Source: Flavobacterium sp.
Lineage (GTDB): Bacteria; Bacteroidota; Bacteroidia; Flavobacteriales; Flavobacteriaceae
Reading direction: 5' to 3'
DNA length: 6,434 nt
NCBI GenBank assembly: GCA_024709705.1
Contig: JANJWE010000259.1
Location: forward strand, 1-6,434
The notes below the pieces were generated by a model. The model did no database searches, had not been told where the DNA came from, and was given only the letters and a program-made list of their open reading frames with translations. The position numbers and the translations under genes are program-made. Below, piece by piece: positions 1-6,138 of the stretch. Numbering within the stretch: position 1 is the stretch's first letter; each line of letters starts with the position of its first letter.

Positions 1-238
1 CAGCATATTCAAAAGAACGTTTTGCTTTACTTTTTCTAACGTATGCATATAAAAATTTATTGATTAAGCTAGGCATTTTAAATGCTTTAATACAAATGAT
101 TTGGTCTTCAAATTCAACTATTTTTAGACTATTTCTATTACCCTCATAAATATACTTACCAATACTGTAATAGGACTTAATTATCCCAAAAAGCAATTCT
201 TTTTTATCATTATATTTAGGGCTAACCATCATTTTCAT
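1..238 (-). CDS. Partial lipopolysaccharide kinase-like protein (Kdo/WaaP/InaA family), N-terminal 79 residues
   Basis: An open frame without stops reads from an ATG at 238 (minus strand) to the window edge, giving the first 79 codons; the 3' part lies outside. The segment around residues 49-79 (ICIKAFKMP, then LINKFLYAY, then RKSKAKRSFEYA) resembles the N-lobe of Bacteroidota proteins annotated as lipopolysaccharide kinase, Kdo/WaaP or InaA family. These have a protein-kinase-like fold and are thought to phosphorylate Kdo or core sugars of lipid A-core at the inner membrane. K51 is a plausible ATP-binding lysine, but the HxD/DxN catalytic loop is not in view. The start is preceded by AAAAAAGG and, 26 bp upstream, by a -7 element. 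It diverges from a polysaccharide pyruvyl transferase gene, which fits a surface-glycan locus. The family call comes from remembered sequence similarity over a short piece; substrate is unknown. Composition is very AT-rich (about 25% GC in sampled lines). Confidence 0.72.
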   Translation of the reverse strand, partial: MKMMVSPKYNDKKELLFGIIKSYYSIGKYIYEGNRNSLKIVEFEDQIICIKAFKMPSLINKFLYAYVRKSKAKRSFEYA

Positions 239-264
239 AGATGCCTTTTTTAGAATTTAGTTTT

Positions 265-298
265 CAAAATTAGAACAATTAATTTTTAAAATTCCAAA
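265..298 (-). promoter_or_regulatory. Putative Bacteroidota-type promoter for the LPS kinase-like gene
   Basis: On the minus strand TAATTTTG (272 down to 265) matches the -7 consensus TAnnTTTG exactly. TTTG (298 down to 295) lies 22 bp upstream as a -33 element, within the loose spacing seen in Flavobacterium. The -7 element ends 26 bp before the ATG at 238, implying a leader of about 20 nt. Such motifs are frequent by chance in AT-rich DNA, but placement and spacing are right. Confidence 0.5.
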
Positions 299-334
299 AA
301 TGGTATAAAACCTTAGTTTGAATCTGAAAAACCA

Positions 335-367
335 TTTAACAAAATACTTTTAAATTCAGTATTTTTG
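335..367 (+). promoter_or_regulatory. Putative Bacteroidota-type promoter for the pyruvyl transferase gene
   Basis: TATTTTTG at 360-367 fits the -7 consensus TAnnTTTG. A weak -33 candidate, TTTA at 335-338, lies 21 bp upstream (consensus TTTG). The -7 element ends 28 bp before the ATG at 396. The 239-395 intergenic region holds this promoter and the divergent one and no other recognisable feature. Confidence 0.42.
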
Positions 368-395
368 TATTTTTTAAAAAATTCAAAAGACCAAT

Positions 396-1289
396 ATGAG
401 TATATTTAGTTCAATACAAAGAAAAATCACAAAAAGAAGGGTTATTAATACCATACTTAATGCGGAACAATCGAATATTGATGTAGTTAATATTCATCGT
501 ATTGATTTGAATAACATTGGCGATTATTTTTGTGCACCGCATCATTATTTTGATGAATTAAAAAACAAAAGTCTGGATATTTTTGATTACAAAAGTGATA
601 ACAAAATGGTGACGCAACATTTTATTGAACAAATTACGAAAAATTCACTAATTATTGGCGGCGGTGGACTTTTGAATAGAGAGGGGTTTGCCATGCAAAT
701 GCAATTATTTGAAAAATTAACAGCCAAAGGGAAAAAAATTGTTCTTTGGGGTGTTGGACACAATGAAAAGTCGCCTTCGTCATATGGAAAAATAACAAAA
801 TACAATATTAATACCGATAATTTTGGTTTGGTTGGAACAAGGGATTTTTCAATGCCAGGCGAATATGTTCCTTGTGTTAGTTGTCTCCATCCTTTATTTG
901 ATAAAATATTTACAACTACAAATGAAGTGGGAATCGTTTTTCATAAAGACACTTTAAAAAAAGAAACTATTGTTTCTAAGTATAAAGACTTTCCAACTTC
1001 ATCCAACACTAAAAACTTAGATGAATTAATTTCTTTTATCGGAAATTGTGAACACATTGTAACCGATAGTTATCATACTATGTATTGGGCTATGTTGATG
1101 AATAAAAAGGTAGTTGCAATACCAAATTCATCCAAATTTTTTGATTTCAAACACAAACCGGTTATTTCAACTTTTGATGAAGCCTTAAGCCAATTAAAAA
1201 ACACTCATGTAATTGATGGTTTGTTAGAGGAATGCCGAGAAATTAATATAGATTTTTCAAAAAAAGTTTTTGATTACCTCAACGTTTAA
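396..1289 (+). CDS. Polysaccharide pyruvyl transferase family protein
   Basis: The 297-residue product carries the landmarks of the polysaccharide pyruvyl transferase family (PF04230). These are NIGD at 40-43 near the N-terminus, IIGGGGLLN at 86-94, WGVGHN at 118-123, TRD at 148-150 (the usual S/T-R-D/E site before the second half), and TDSYHTMYWAMLMNKKVV at 223-240, containing the conserved D-x-x-H. Known members transfer a pyruvyl ketal from phosphoenolpyruvate to a sugar of an exopolysaccharide, capsule or wall polymer in the cytoplasm; others in the family have only a general glycan role, so the acceptor cannot be named. No signal peptide or membrane segment is apparent. The ATG start follows an A-rich leader without Shine-Dalgarno, normal for this phylum. 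Length is at the short end of the family but all expected blocks are present. Composition is poorer in GC than the genes from 1300 on, suggesting a surface-polysaccharide locus with its own history. Confidence 0.85.
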   Translation: MSIFSSIQRKITKRRVINTILNAEQSNIDVVNIHRIDLNNIGDYFCAPHHYFDELKNKSLDIFDYKSDNKMVTQHFIEQITKNSLIIGGGGLLNREGFAMQMQLFEKLTAKGKKIVLWGVGHNEKSPSSYGKITKYNINTDNFGLVGTRDFSMPGEYVPCVSCLHPLFDKIFTTTNEVGIVFHKDTLKKETIVSKYKDFPTSSNTKNLDELISFIGNCEHIVTDSYHTMYWAMLMNKKVVAIPNSSKFFDFKHKPVISTFDEALSQLKNTHVIDGLLEECREINIDFSKKVFDYLNV

Positions 1290-1299
1290 AAATCTAAAA

Positions 1300-1860
1300 A
1301 TGAACGAAGAAATCCACAACGCATTTCAAGTCATCCAAAACGGTGGCATTATCCTCTACCCTACTGATACGGTTTGGGGAATTGGTTGCGATGCTACGAA
1401 TCCGGAAGCCGTTAAAAAAATATACGAACTCAAAAAAAGAGTCGAATCCAAAAGCATGATTGTGTTAATGAATGGCGAAAAAATGATGTATCATGTTTTC
1501 AAAGATATTCCGGAAGTAGCGTGGCAAATTCTCGATTTATCAGAGAAACCAACCACTTTAATTTTGGATAAACCTAAAAATGTAGCTCCCAACATTATTG
1601 CAGAAGATCAAACTTTGGCCGTTCGGATTGTGAAGGAACCGTTTTGCTATAAATTGATGGAACGTATGAAAAGACCTTTGGTTTCAACTTCTGCAAATAT
1701 CTCCGGACAACCCACTCCAAAATCATTTAAAGAAATTAGTCCCGAAATTATTAAAGGTGTAGACTATGTTGTAAATTTGCACCGCGAAAAAATTTGCGAC
1801 AAGCCATCCACGATTATCAAATTAACGTTGGATAGTCAGGTTCAAATTATTCGGAAGTAA
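1300..1860 (+). CDS. tsaC: L-threonylcarbamoyladenylate synthase (TsaC/Sua5/YrdC family)
   Basis: This 186-residue cytoplasmic protein makes threonylcarbamoyl-AMP from threonine, bicarbonate and ATP. TsaD and its partners then use that intermediate to form t6A at position 37 of ANN-decoding tRNAs. Diagnostic blocks are GGIILYPTDTVWGIGCDA (15-32), KKRVESKSMIVL (45-56) with the conserved K/R cluster, and STSANISGQPTP (129-140). The length matches the single-domain TsaC/YrdC form; the extra C-terminal Sua5 domain is absent. I chose the ATG at 1300 because the frame upstream of it runs into the previous gene from a TTG at 1270 and adds residues not expected in the family. The start lies 10 bp after the pyruvyl transferase stop codon with no clear -7 element between, so some read-through transcription is likely although GC content rises sharply here. 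The next gene downstream is also a tRNA-maturation enzyme. Confidence 0.95.
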   Translation: MNEEIHNAFQVIQNGGIILYPTDTVWGIGCDATNPEAVKKIYELKKRVESKSMIVLMNGEKMMYHVFKDIPEVAWQILDLSEKPTTLILDKPKNVAPNIIAEDQTLAVRIVKEPFCYKLMERMKRPLVSTSANISGQPTPKSFKEISPEIIKGVDYVVNLHREKICDKPSTIIKLTLDSQVQIIRK

Positions 1861-1988
1861 ATGTGGCAATTGGATAATGTGTCAATAAGTCAATTGAAGA
1901 AACAATCAATTAATCAATTTTTAATGGATAACCTCTCATTGTCACATTGACAAATTTTCACATTGACACATTGTCAAATTGCCACATT
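1860..1988. repeat. 8-bp-periodic intergenic inverted repeat
   Basis: The spacer between tsaC and cca is built from short units. On the left, AAT recurs every 8 bp at 1860, 1868, 1876, 1884 and 1892. On the right, six 8-bp units ending in ATT run from 1941 to 1988 (GTCACATT, GACAAATT, TTCACATT, GACACATT, GTCAAATT, GCCACATT). The ends form an inverted repeat: 1860-1886 pairs with 1962-1988 at 25 of 27 positions, plus one possible G-U pair in RNA. The direct unit AATCAATT also occurs twice at 1904-1919. The left arm shares the last base of the tsaC stop codon and the right arm ends 7 bp before the cca start codon. No U-tract follows on the plus strand, so it is not a standard terminator. I recall similar AATTTGTCAATGTG-like spacers in Flavobacterium genomes but could not check this. 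Confidence 0.85.
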
Positions 1989-1995
1989 AAAAAAA

Positions 1996-3417
1996 ATGAA
2001 TTACACCAAAGCCCTACATAACCCCATATTCAAAATCATCTCGCAAGCCGCAAAAGAGCTTGATGTAGAATGCTACGTCATTGGTGGCTTTGTACGTGAT
2101 TTTTTGTTAGAACGCGATTTTAAAAAAGACATCGATATTGTAGCCGTTGGCAGTGGAATCGAATTGGCTCTCAAAGTTTCAGAGTTACTGCCAAACCAAC
2201 CCAAAGTACAGGTTTTTAAAACCTACGGTACGGCGATGCTCCGTTTTCAAGAAATTGACATCGAATTTGTTGGAGCCCGAAAAGAAAGTTACCACTTCGA
2301 AAGTCGGAATCCGGTTGTAGAAAACGGCACTTTACAAGACGATCAAAACCGACGCGATTTCACCATTAATGCTTTGGCTTTTTCGCTAAATGAAAAAAAT
2401 TATGGCGATTTAATAGATCCTTTTAATGGATTAGAAGATTTAAAAAACAAAATCATTCGAACACCATTGAATCCCGACATCACTTTTTCGGATGATCCCT
2501 TGCGAATGATGCGTGCCATTCGTTTTGCTTCGCAATTGAATTTTACAATTGAAACAAATTCATTGGCCTCGATTACCCAAAATTGTGATCGAATTAATAT
2601 TATAACCGGTGAACGAATTGTAGAAGAATTAAATAAAATTCTATCCTCCGAAAAACCTTCTATAGGCTTCATTTTATTGTATCAAACCGGATTGTTGGAT
2701 TTAATTCTACCTGAATTAACGGCTTTAAATCAAGTAGAAGAAATAGAGGGTCATACCCATAAAAACAACTTTTATCATACCCTAGAAGTAGTGGATAACA
2801 TTTGCCCAAATACCGATGATGTTTGGTTGCGTTGGGCGGCTTTGCTTCACGATATCGGAAAAGCTCCCACCAAAAAGTTCAACAAAAAACAAGGATGGAC
2901 GTTTCATGGTCACGAATTTCTGGGTGGAAAAATGGTCAAGAAAATCTTCACTCGATTGCGCATGCCTTTGAATCATAAATTGAAATATGTTTCAAAACTG
3001 GTAATGTTAAGTTCGCGACCCATTGTTCTATCGCAAGAAATAGTAACCGATTCTGCGGTGCGACGATTGCTCTTTGATGCCGGTGAAGACATTGAAGATT
3101 TAATGATTTTATGCGAAGCAGACATCACCACCAAAAACCCGAATAAATTCAAAAAATACCACAATAATTTTAAAATTGTTCGTCAAAAAATTGTGGAAGT
3201 AGAAGAACGTGATCATGTTCGAAATTTTCAACCCCCAATTTCCGGGGAAGAAATCATGGAAATTTTCAATTTGAAACCCTCTCGGGAAATTGGCGTTTTA
3301 AAAGAAGCTGTAAAGGAAGCAATTCTGGAAGGTGAAATTCCAAATGAATATGAAGCTGCCTTTGAATTTGTTCTTAAAAAAGGAGAAAAATTAGGTTTAC
3401 AATCTCAAAAAAATTAA
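1996..3417 (+). CDS. cca: CCA tRNA nucleotidyltransferase with HD domain
   Basis: The product (473 residues) belongs to the class II CCA-adding enzyme/poly(A) polymerase family, which builds or repairs the 3' CCA of tRNA from CTP and ATP without a template. In order it shows GGFVRD (30-35), the catalytic DxD at D45/D47 in [14 protein letters not shown] (119-127), [12 protein letters not shown] (167-178), and GERIVEEL (205-212), which is the nucleotide-base-recognition region (ExxR-type motif). A C-terminal HD phosphohydrolase-like domain follows, with H261 (YHTLEVVDN), H285-D286 (LLHDIGK) and FHGHE (303-307). HD-containing CCA enzymes may also hydrolyse 2',3'-cyclic phosphates, but that is family knowledge and not shown here. 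The ATG at 1996 was chosen; extending to a TTG at 1963 would translate the intergenic repeat. A strictly poly(A)-polymerase function is possible from sequence alone but unlikely as the only family member here. No promoter was recognised, so co-transcription with tsaC through the repeat is likely. Confidence 0.95.
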   Translation: MNYTKALHNPIFKIISQAAKELDVECYVIGGFVRDFLLERDFKKDIDIVAVGSGIELALKVSELLPNQPKVQVFKTYGTAMLRFQEIDIEFVGARKESYHFESRNPVVENGTLQDDQNRRDFTINALAFSLNEKNYGDLIDPFNGLEDLKNKIIRTPLNPDITFSDDPLRMMRAIRFASQLNFTIETNSLASITQNCDRINIITGERIVEELNKILSSEKPSIGFILLYQTGLLDLILPELTALNQVEEIEGHTHKNNFYHTLEVVDNICPNTDDVWLRWAALLHDIGKAPTKKFNKKQGWTFHGHEFLGGKMVKKIFTRLRMPLNHKLKYVSKLVMLSSRPIVLSQEIVTDSAVRRLLFDAGEDIEDLMILCEADITTKNPNKFKKYHNNFKIVRQKIVEVEERDHVRNFQPPISGEEIMEIFNLKPSREIGVLKEAVKEAILEGEIPNEYEAAFEFVLKKGEKLGLQSQKN

Positions 3418-3464
3418 GAACAAGATTAACTATTGTTTATTCCAATCCATAGGAAAAAGTAGTG

Positions 3465-3472
3465 TAATTTTG
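3465..3472 (+). promoter_or_regulatory. Putative -7 promoter element for ctaA
   Basis: TAATTTTG matches TAnnTTTG exactly and ends 17 bp before the ctaA ATG, predicting a very short leader of about 10 nt. No good TTTG -33 element lies at the expected distance; the nearest TTG (3433-3435) is 29 bp upstream. The 72-bp gap between cca and ctaA holds nothing else recognisable. Confidence 0.5.
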
Positions 3473-3489
3473 CAATAAGACTCTAAAAC

Positions 3490-4509
3490 ATGAAAACCAA
3501 CAAACCCGTTATCATTTGGCTCCTTTCCGGCTGTGTTTTATTATTTATTATGGTGATGGTTGGGGGTATTACCCGATTGACCAATTCCGGACTTTCGATG
3601 ACCGACTGGCATTTGGTAACCGATACTTTCCCCCCCACATCCGACCAAGCTTGGAATGAGGCTTTTGAAGAATACAAAAAATTTCCGGAATACCAGAAAA
3701 TCAATATTCACAACGACTTTACATTAGACGATTATAAGTTCATTTATTTTTGGGAATGGTTTCACCGTTTCATTGGAAGAATTATAGGTTTGGTGTTCAT
3801 TATTCCGTTTGTTTATTTTTTAATTAAGAAAAAATTAGACTCCGAAACCATTAAAAAATGCATCATTCTCCTTTTTATGGGTGGTTTTCAAGGATTTTTG
3901 GGTTGGTTTATGGTAAAAAGCGGTTTAATTGACAATCCGGATGTTAGCCATTACAGATTGGCATTACACCTCACTTTCGCTTTTATTACCTTCGCCTACA
4001 CCCTTTGGGTGGCTTTAGACTTAATTTACCCGGACAAAAACGAAGTGATTTTGCCCTTACGAAAATTAGCACGAATTGCTTTAATTGTTTTGATTATTCA
4101 AATTGTCTATGGCGGATTTGTTGCCGGATTAAATGCCGGATTAATTCACAATCACTGGCCCTTAATGAGTGAAGGAAAACTGATTCATGAAACGGTTTGG
4201 ATTGAACAACCTACGCTTTTTCAAAACTTAACCGAGGGAAAAAGTGGTGTGCAATTTGTGCACCGGACCTTGGCTTATATTGTAGTAGGTTTGATGGTAT
4301 TGTTGTATTTTAGAAGTAAAAAATATTCTTTAACCGCACTACAGGCAAAATCTGTTAAAACATTGGTTTTGTTTGTGTTTATTCAATTTGTTTTAGGTAT
4401 TTTTACGCTTTTATTTCATGTACCGCTTTGGCTGGGATTGGCTCATCAATTGATGGCTTTTTTATTACTTAGTGCCATGACATTTACTTTACATCGTTTC
4501 AGTAAATAA
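3490..4509 (+). CDS. ctaA: Heme A synthase (CtaA/Cox15 family)
   Basis: This 339-residue inner-membrane protein oxidises the C8 methyl group of heme O to a formyl group, giving heme A for aa3-type cytochrome c oxidase. About eight membrane segments are visible (near 8-26, 92-113, 121-141, 157-178, 192-215, 256-274, 287-308 and 314-335). The four conserved heme-ligand histidines are present: H92 in EWFHR, H160 in YRLALH, H258 in QFVHR and H319 in LAHQ, with E89 beside the first. Other family signatures are GGITRLTNSGLSMTDW (25-40), QGFLGWFMVKSGL (134-146), FVAGLNAG (210-217) and NHWPLM (221-226). The only cysteines are C15 and C124, so it is the type without the regulatory loop cysteine pair found in Bacillus CtaA. 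It has its own -7 element and is followed 43 bp later by a phosphatidyltransferase. A run of seven C at 3630-3636 encodes part of Phe47-Pro48-Pro49. Confidence 0.95.
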   Translation: MKTNKPVIIWLLSGCVLLFIMVMVGGITRLTNSGLSMTDWHLVTDTFPPTSDQAWNEAFEEYKKFPEYQKINIHNDFTLDDYKFIYFWEWFHRFIGRIIGLVFIIPFVYFLIKKKLDSETIKKCIILLFMGGFQGFLGWFMVKSGLIDNPDVSHYRLALHLTFAFITFAYTLWVALDLIYPDKNEVILPLRKLARIALIVLIIQIVYGGFVAGLNAGLIHNHWPLMSEGKLIHETVWIEQPTLFQNLTEGKSGVQFVHRTLAYIVVGLMVLLYFRSKKYSLTALQAKSVKTLVLFVFIQFVLGIFTLLFHVPLWLGLAHQLMAFLLLSAMTFTLHRFSK

Positions 4510-4552
4510 ATTTCAGACTATATTGTCGCAGTTTTTTGTTAGAATACATTAC

Positions 4553-5323
4553 ATGTCTAAACTTGCCGCTCAAGATAAATTTTTGGATTTATCCGATTAT
4601 GGCAGAAGGTTCGGAAGAATTTTCGCTTTACAATTACAAAACACTCGCTTTACGCCTATTCATGTGACGCTACTTTTTGGTCTCAGTGGATTGCTAGCGA
4701 TATATTGCATCCTTTTTCATCATTATGTTTGGGCTGCGTTTTTTATCATTTTGAAATCCATTATAGATGCGGCAGATGGAGAATTGGCTCGATTAAAAAA
4801 AACACCTTCCTACTCCGGAAGATATTTAGACAGCATTTTTGATATTTTCTTGAATTTCGGATTTTTAATGGTAATTTGCTATGTTTCAACCACTTCCTTT
4901 TGGTTTACAATGATTGCCTTTTTTGCCATTCAATTGCAGGGAACGCTATATAATTACTACTATGTAATTTTGCGAACAAAATCAGTTGGAGGCGATTCTA
5001 CCAGTAAGATTTTTGAATACAAAACACCCAATGCATTACCGGGAGAAAGTCAGGAATTAGTCAACATCCTTTTCAAAATTTATACAATGGTTTATGGTCC
5101 ATTTGATAAGATTATTCACTTTTTTGATTCGGAAGCCTATAAAGTCAAAACCTTTCCAAATTGGTTCATGACTTCACTTTCCGCTTATGGATTGGGTTTT
5201 CAATTGTTAATTATTGCTATTATGCTCCCTTTAGGTTGGATAGAATGGATAGTTCCTTTTTTTATAGTGTATACTTTTTTGTTATTTATATTGATTGGGA
5301 TTCGAAAATATTATTTAAAATAA
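4553..5323 (+). CDS. CDP-alcohol phosphatidyltransferase family membrane protein
   Basis: The product (256 residues) carries the full family signature D-x-x-D-G-x2-A-R-x8-G-x3-D-x3-D at 72-97: D72, D75, G76, A79, R80, G89, D93 and D97. These acidic residues bind two metal ions and the CDP group; family members transfer a phospho-group from a CDP-linked donor to a small alcohol or sugar, at the cytoplasmic face of the membrane. About six hydrophobic segments are visible (roughly 38-55, 58-72, 97-113, 116-138, 208-226, 231-250), with a long hydrophilic stretch from 141 to 206. It is longer than typical phosphatidylglycerophosphate synthase (about 180-200 residues). I cannot assign phosphatidylserine, inositol-phosphate or another product. 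The ATG at 4553 is preferred over a TTG at 4523, which gives a longer N-terminus with no support. It lies 43 bp after ctaA with no clear -7 element, so shared transcription is likely. Confidence 0.88.
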   Translation: MSKLAAQDKFLDLSDYGRRFGRIFALQLQNTRFTPIHVTLLFGLSGLLAIYCILFHHYVWAAFFIILKSIIDAADGELARLKKTPSYSGRYLDSIFDIFLNFGFLMVICYVSTTSFWFTMIAFFAIQLQGTLYNYYYVILRTKSVGGDSTSKIFEYKTPNALPGESQELVNILFKIYTMVYGPFDKIIHFFDSEAYKVKTFPNWFMTSLSAYGLGFQLLIIAIMLPLGWIEWIVPFFIVYTFLLFILIGIRKYYLK

Positions 5324-5326
5324 ATT

Positions 5327-6082
5327 CTACCCCAACCAATCTTTAAAATCATTTACTTTTTCACGACTCACAATCACCTCATCGGCTTTGTAAGAGGGCA
5401 AAATAATTTTTAAACGCGAATTACTATATACTACAATATCTTTAATGGCTTTGAGTGGAATGATAAATTTTCGGCTGACTCTGAAAAAATCTTTCGGATT
5501 CAGCTCAGATTCCAATTGTTCTAAAGTGGCATCTAAAAGATAATCGCGATTATCCAAAGTATGTAAATACGTTCCCTTGTTTTCACTATAAAAACATTCC
5601 ACGTCATTTATGGAAATCATTTTCAAATGTTCGCCAATTTTAATAGTAAAACGTTGTTTGTATGTTTTTTCGTTTGGATTGACCAACATTCGTTTTATCG
5701 CTTCAAAATCTAAGGACGAAATACTACTTTTTTGAAATTGCATTTTGAATTTTGAAATGGCGATTTCCAAATCATCTTCATCAATGGGTTTCAACAAATA
5801 ATCAATACTATTCAATTTGAAAGCCCGCAATGCATATTCATCAAACGCAGTTGTAAAAATGACAGCACTTTTAATTTCTATTTGTTCAAAAATTTCAAAC
5901 GATAATCCGTCTGATAATTGAATATCTAAAAATATCAAATCCGGATGTTGATTATTCTGAAACCAATGCAATGCTTCTTCTACTGAGTGAAGTAGGGTTT
6001 CTATTGACAAACCCAATTTTTCAACTTTGCGTTGCAACAATCGAGCGGCCGGTTTTTCGTCTTCTATGATGATTATTCTCAT
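5327..6082 (-). CDS. LytTR-family response regulator transcription factor
   Basis: The 251-residue protein has an N-terminal receiver domain (about 1-115) and a C-terminal LytTR DNA-binding domain (about 143-250), the layout of LytR/AlgR-type regulators. Receiver landmarks are E7-D8 in the IIIIEDE strand, the phospho-acceptor D53 in LIFLDIQL, the switch residues T77-T78 in VIFTTAFDEYALRAF, and K98 in YLLKPID, so phosphorylation appears possible. The LytTR part shows FTIKIG (145-150), the block VECFYSENKGTYLHT (161-175) typical of the domain, FFRVSRKFIIPL (199-210) and the closing VIVSREKVNDFKDWL (236-250). LytTR domains bind direct repeats with a GTT core through beta-sheet loops. The partner kinase is usually a LytS-like histidine kinase; none is in the window. 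The gene follows a 2TM-domain protein by 55 bp with no TAnnTTTG element between, suggesting one operon. Target genes cannot be inferred. Confidence 0.95.
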   Translation of the reverse strand: MRIIIIEDEKPAARLLQRKVEKLGLSIETLLHSVEEALHWFQNNQHPDLIFLDIQLSDGLSFEIFEQIEIKSAVIFTTAFDEYALRAFKLNSIDYLLKPIDEDDLEIAISKFKMQFQKSSISSLDFEAIKRMLVNPNEKTYKQRFTIKIGEHLKMISINDVECFYSENKGTYLHTLDNRDYLLDATLEQLESELNPKDFFRVSRKFIIPLKAIKDIVVYSNSRLKIILPSYKADEVIVSREKVNDFKDWLG

Positions 6083-6106
6083 TTTTTTGAGTAATGGGTT
6101 ATTGAT

Positions 6107-6138
6107 ACTAACTTAACTGACAACTGAACACCAACTTC
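6107..6138 (-). repeat. Cluster of GTT-centred short repeats upstream of the LytTR gene
   Basis: Read on the minus strand, five GTT triplets occur within 26 bp (plus-strand AAC at 6110, 6115, 6122, 6127 and 6133), with TCAGTTGTC, TCAGTTAAG and TAAGTTAGT as overlapping 9-mers. The last two fit the published LytTR half-site pattern [TA][AC][CA]GTTN[AG][TG]. The spacing (5-7 bp) does not match the normal 21-22 bp offset between half-sites, so this may simply be a low-complexity spacer. Confidence 0.35.

Noticed and set aside
1270..1299. TTG start giving a longer tsaC product
   Set aside because: It overlaps the upstream gene and adds ten residues outside the family pattern; ATG at 1300 gives the expected N-terminus.
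1860..1988. CRISPR array in the tsaC-cca spacer
   Set aside because: Units are 8 bp with no unique spacers of uniform length and no cas genes nearby; it is a short-period inverted repeat.
1963..1995. TTG start giving a longer cca product
   Set aside because: The added residues would be translated repeat sequence; ATG at 1996 follows an A-rich leader and fits the family N-terminus.
2400..3164. Minus-strand open frames within cca
   Set aside because: They are antisense to strongly conserved CCA-enzyme motifs, lack recognisable domains, and are readily explained as shadows of the real gene.
3419..3437. Hairpin after cca (AACAA pairing with TTGTT)
   Set aside because: Five AT-rich pairs with a 9-nt loop and no proper T-run; too weak to call a terminator.
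4523..4552. TTG start giving a longer phosphatidyltransferase
   Set aside because: There is no motif in the added ten residues and a good ATG lies at 4553.
5161..5346. Short plus-strand open frame overlapping the end of the phosphatidyltransferase gene
   Set aside because: It is a shifted frame of a membrane-helix-coding segment, has no family resemblance, and runs into the convergent regulator gene.
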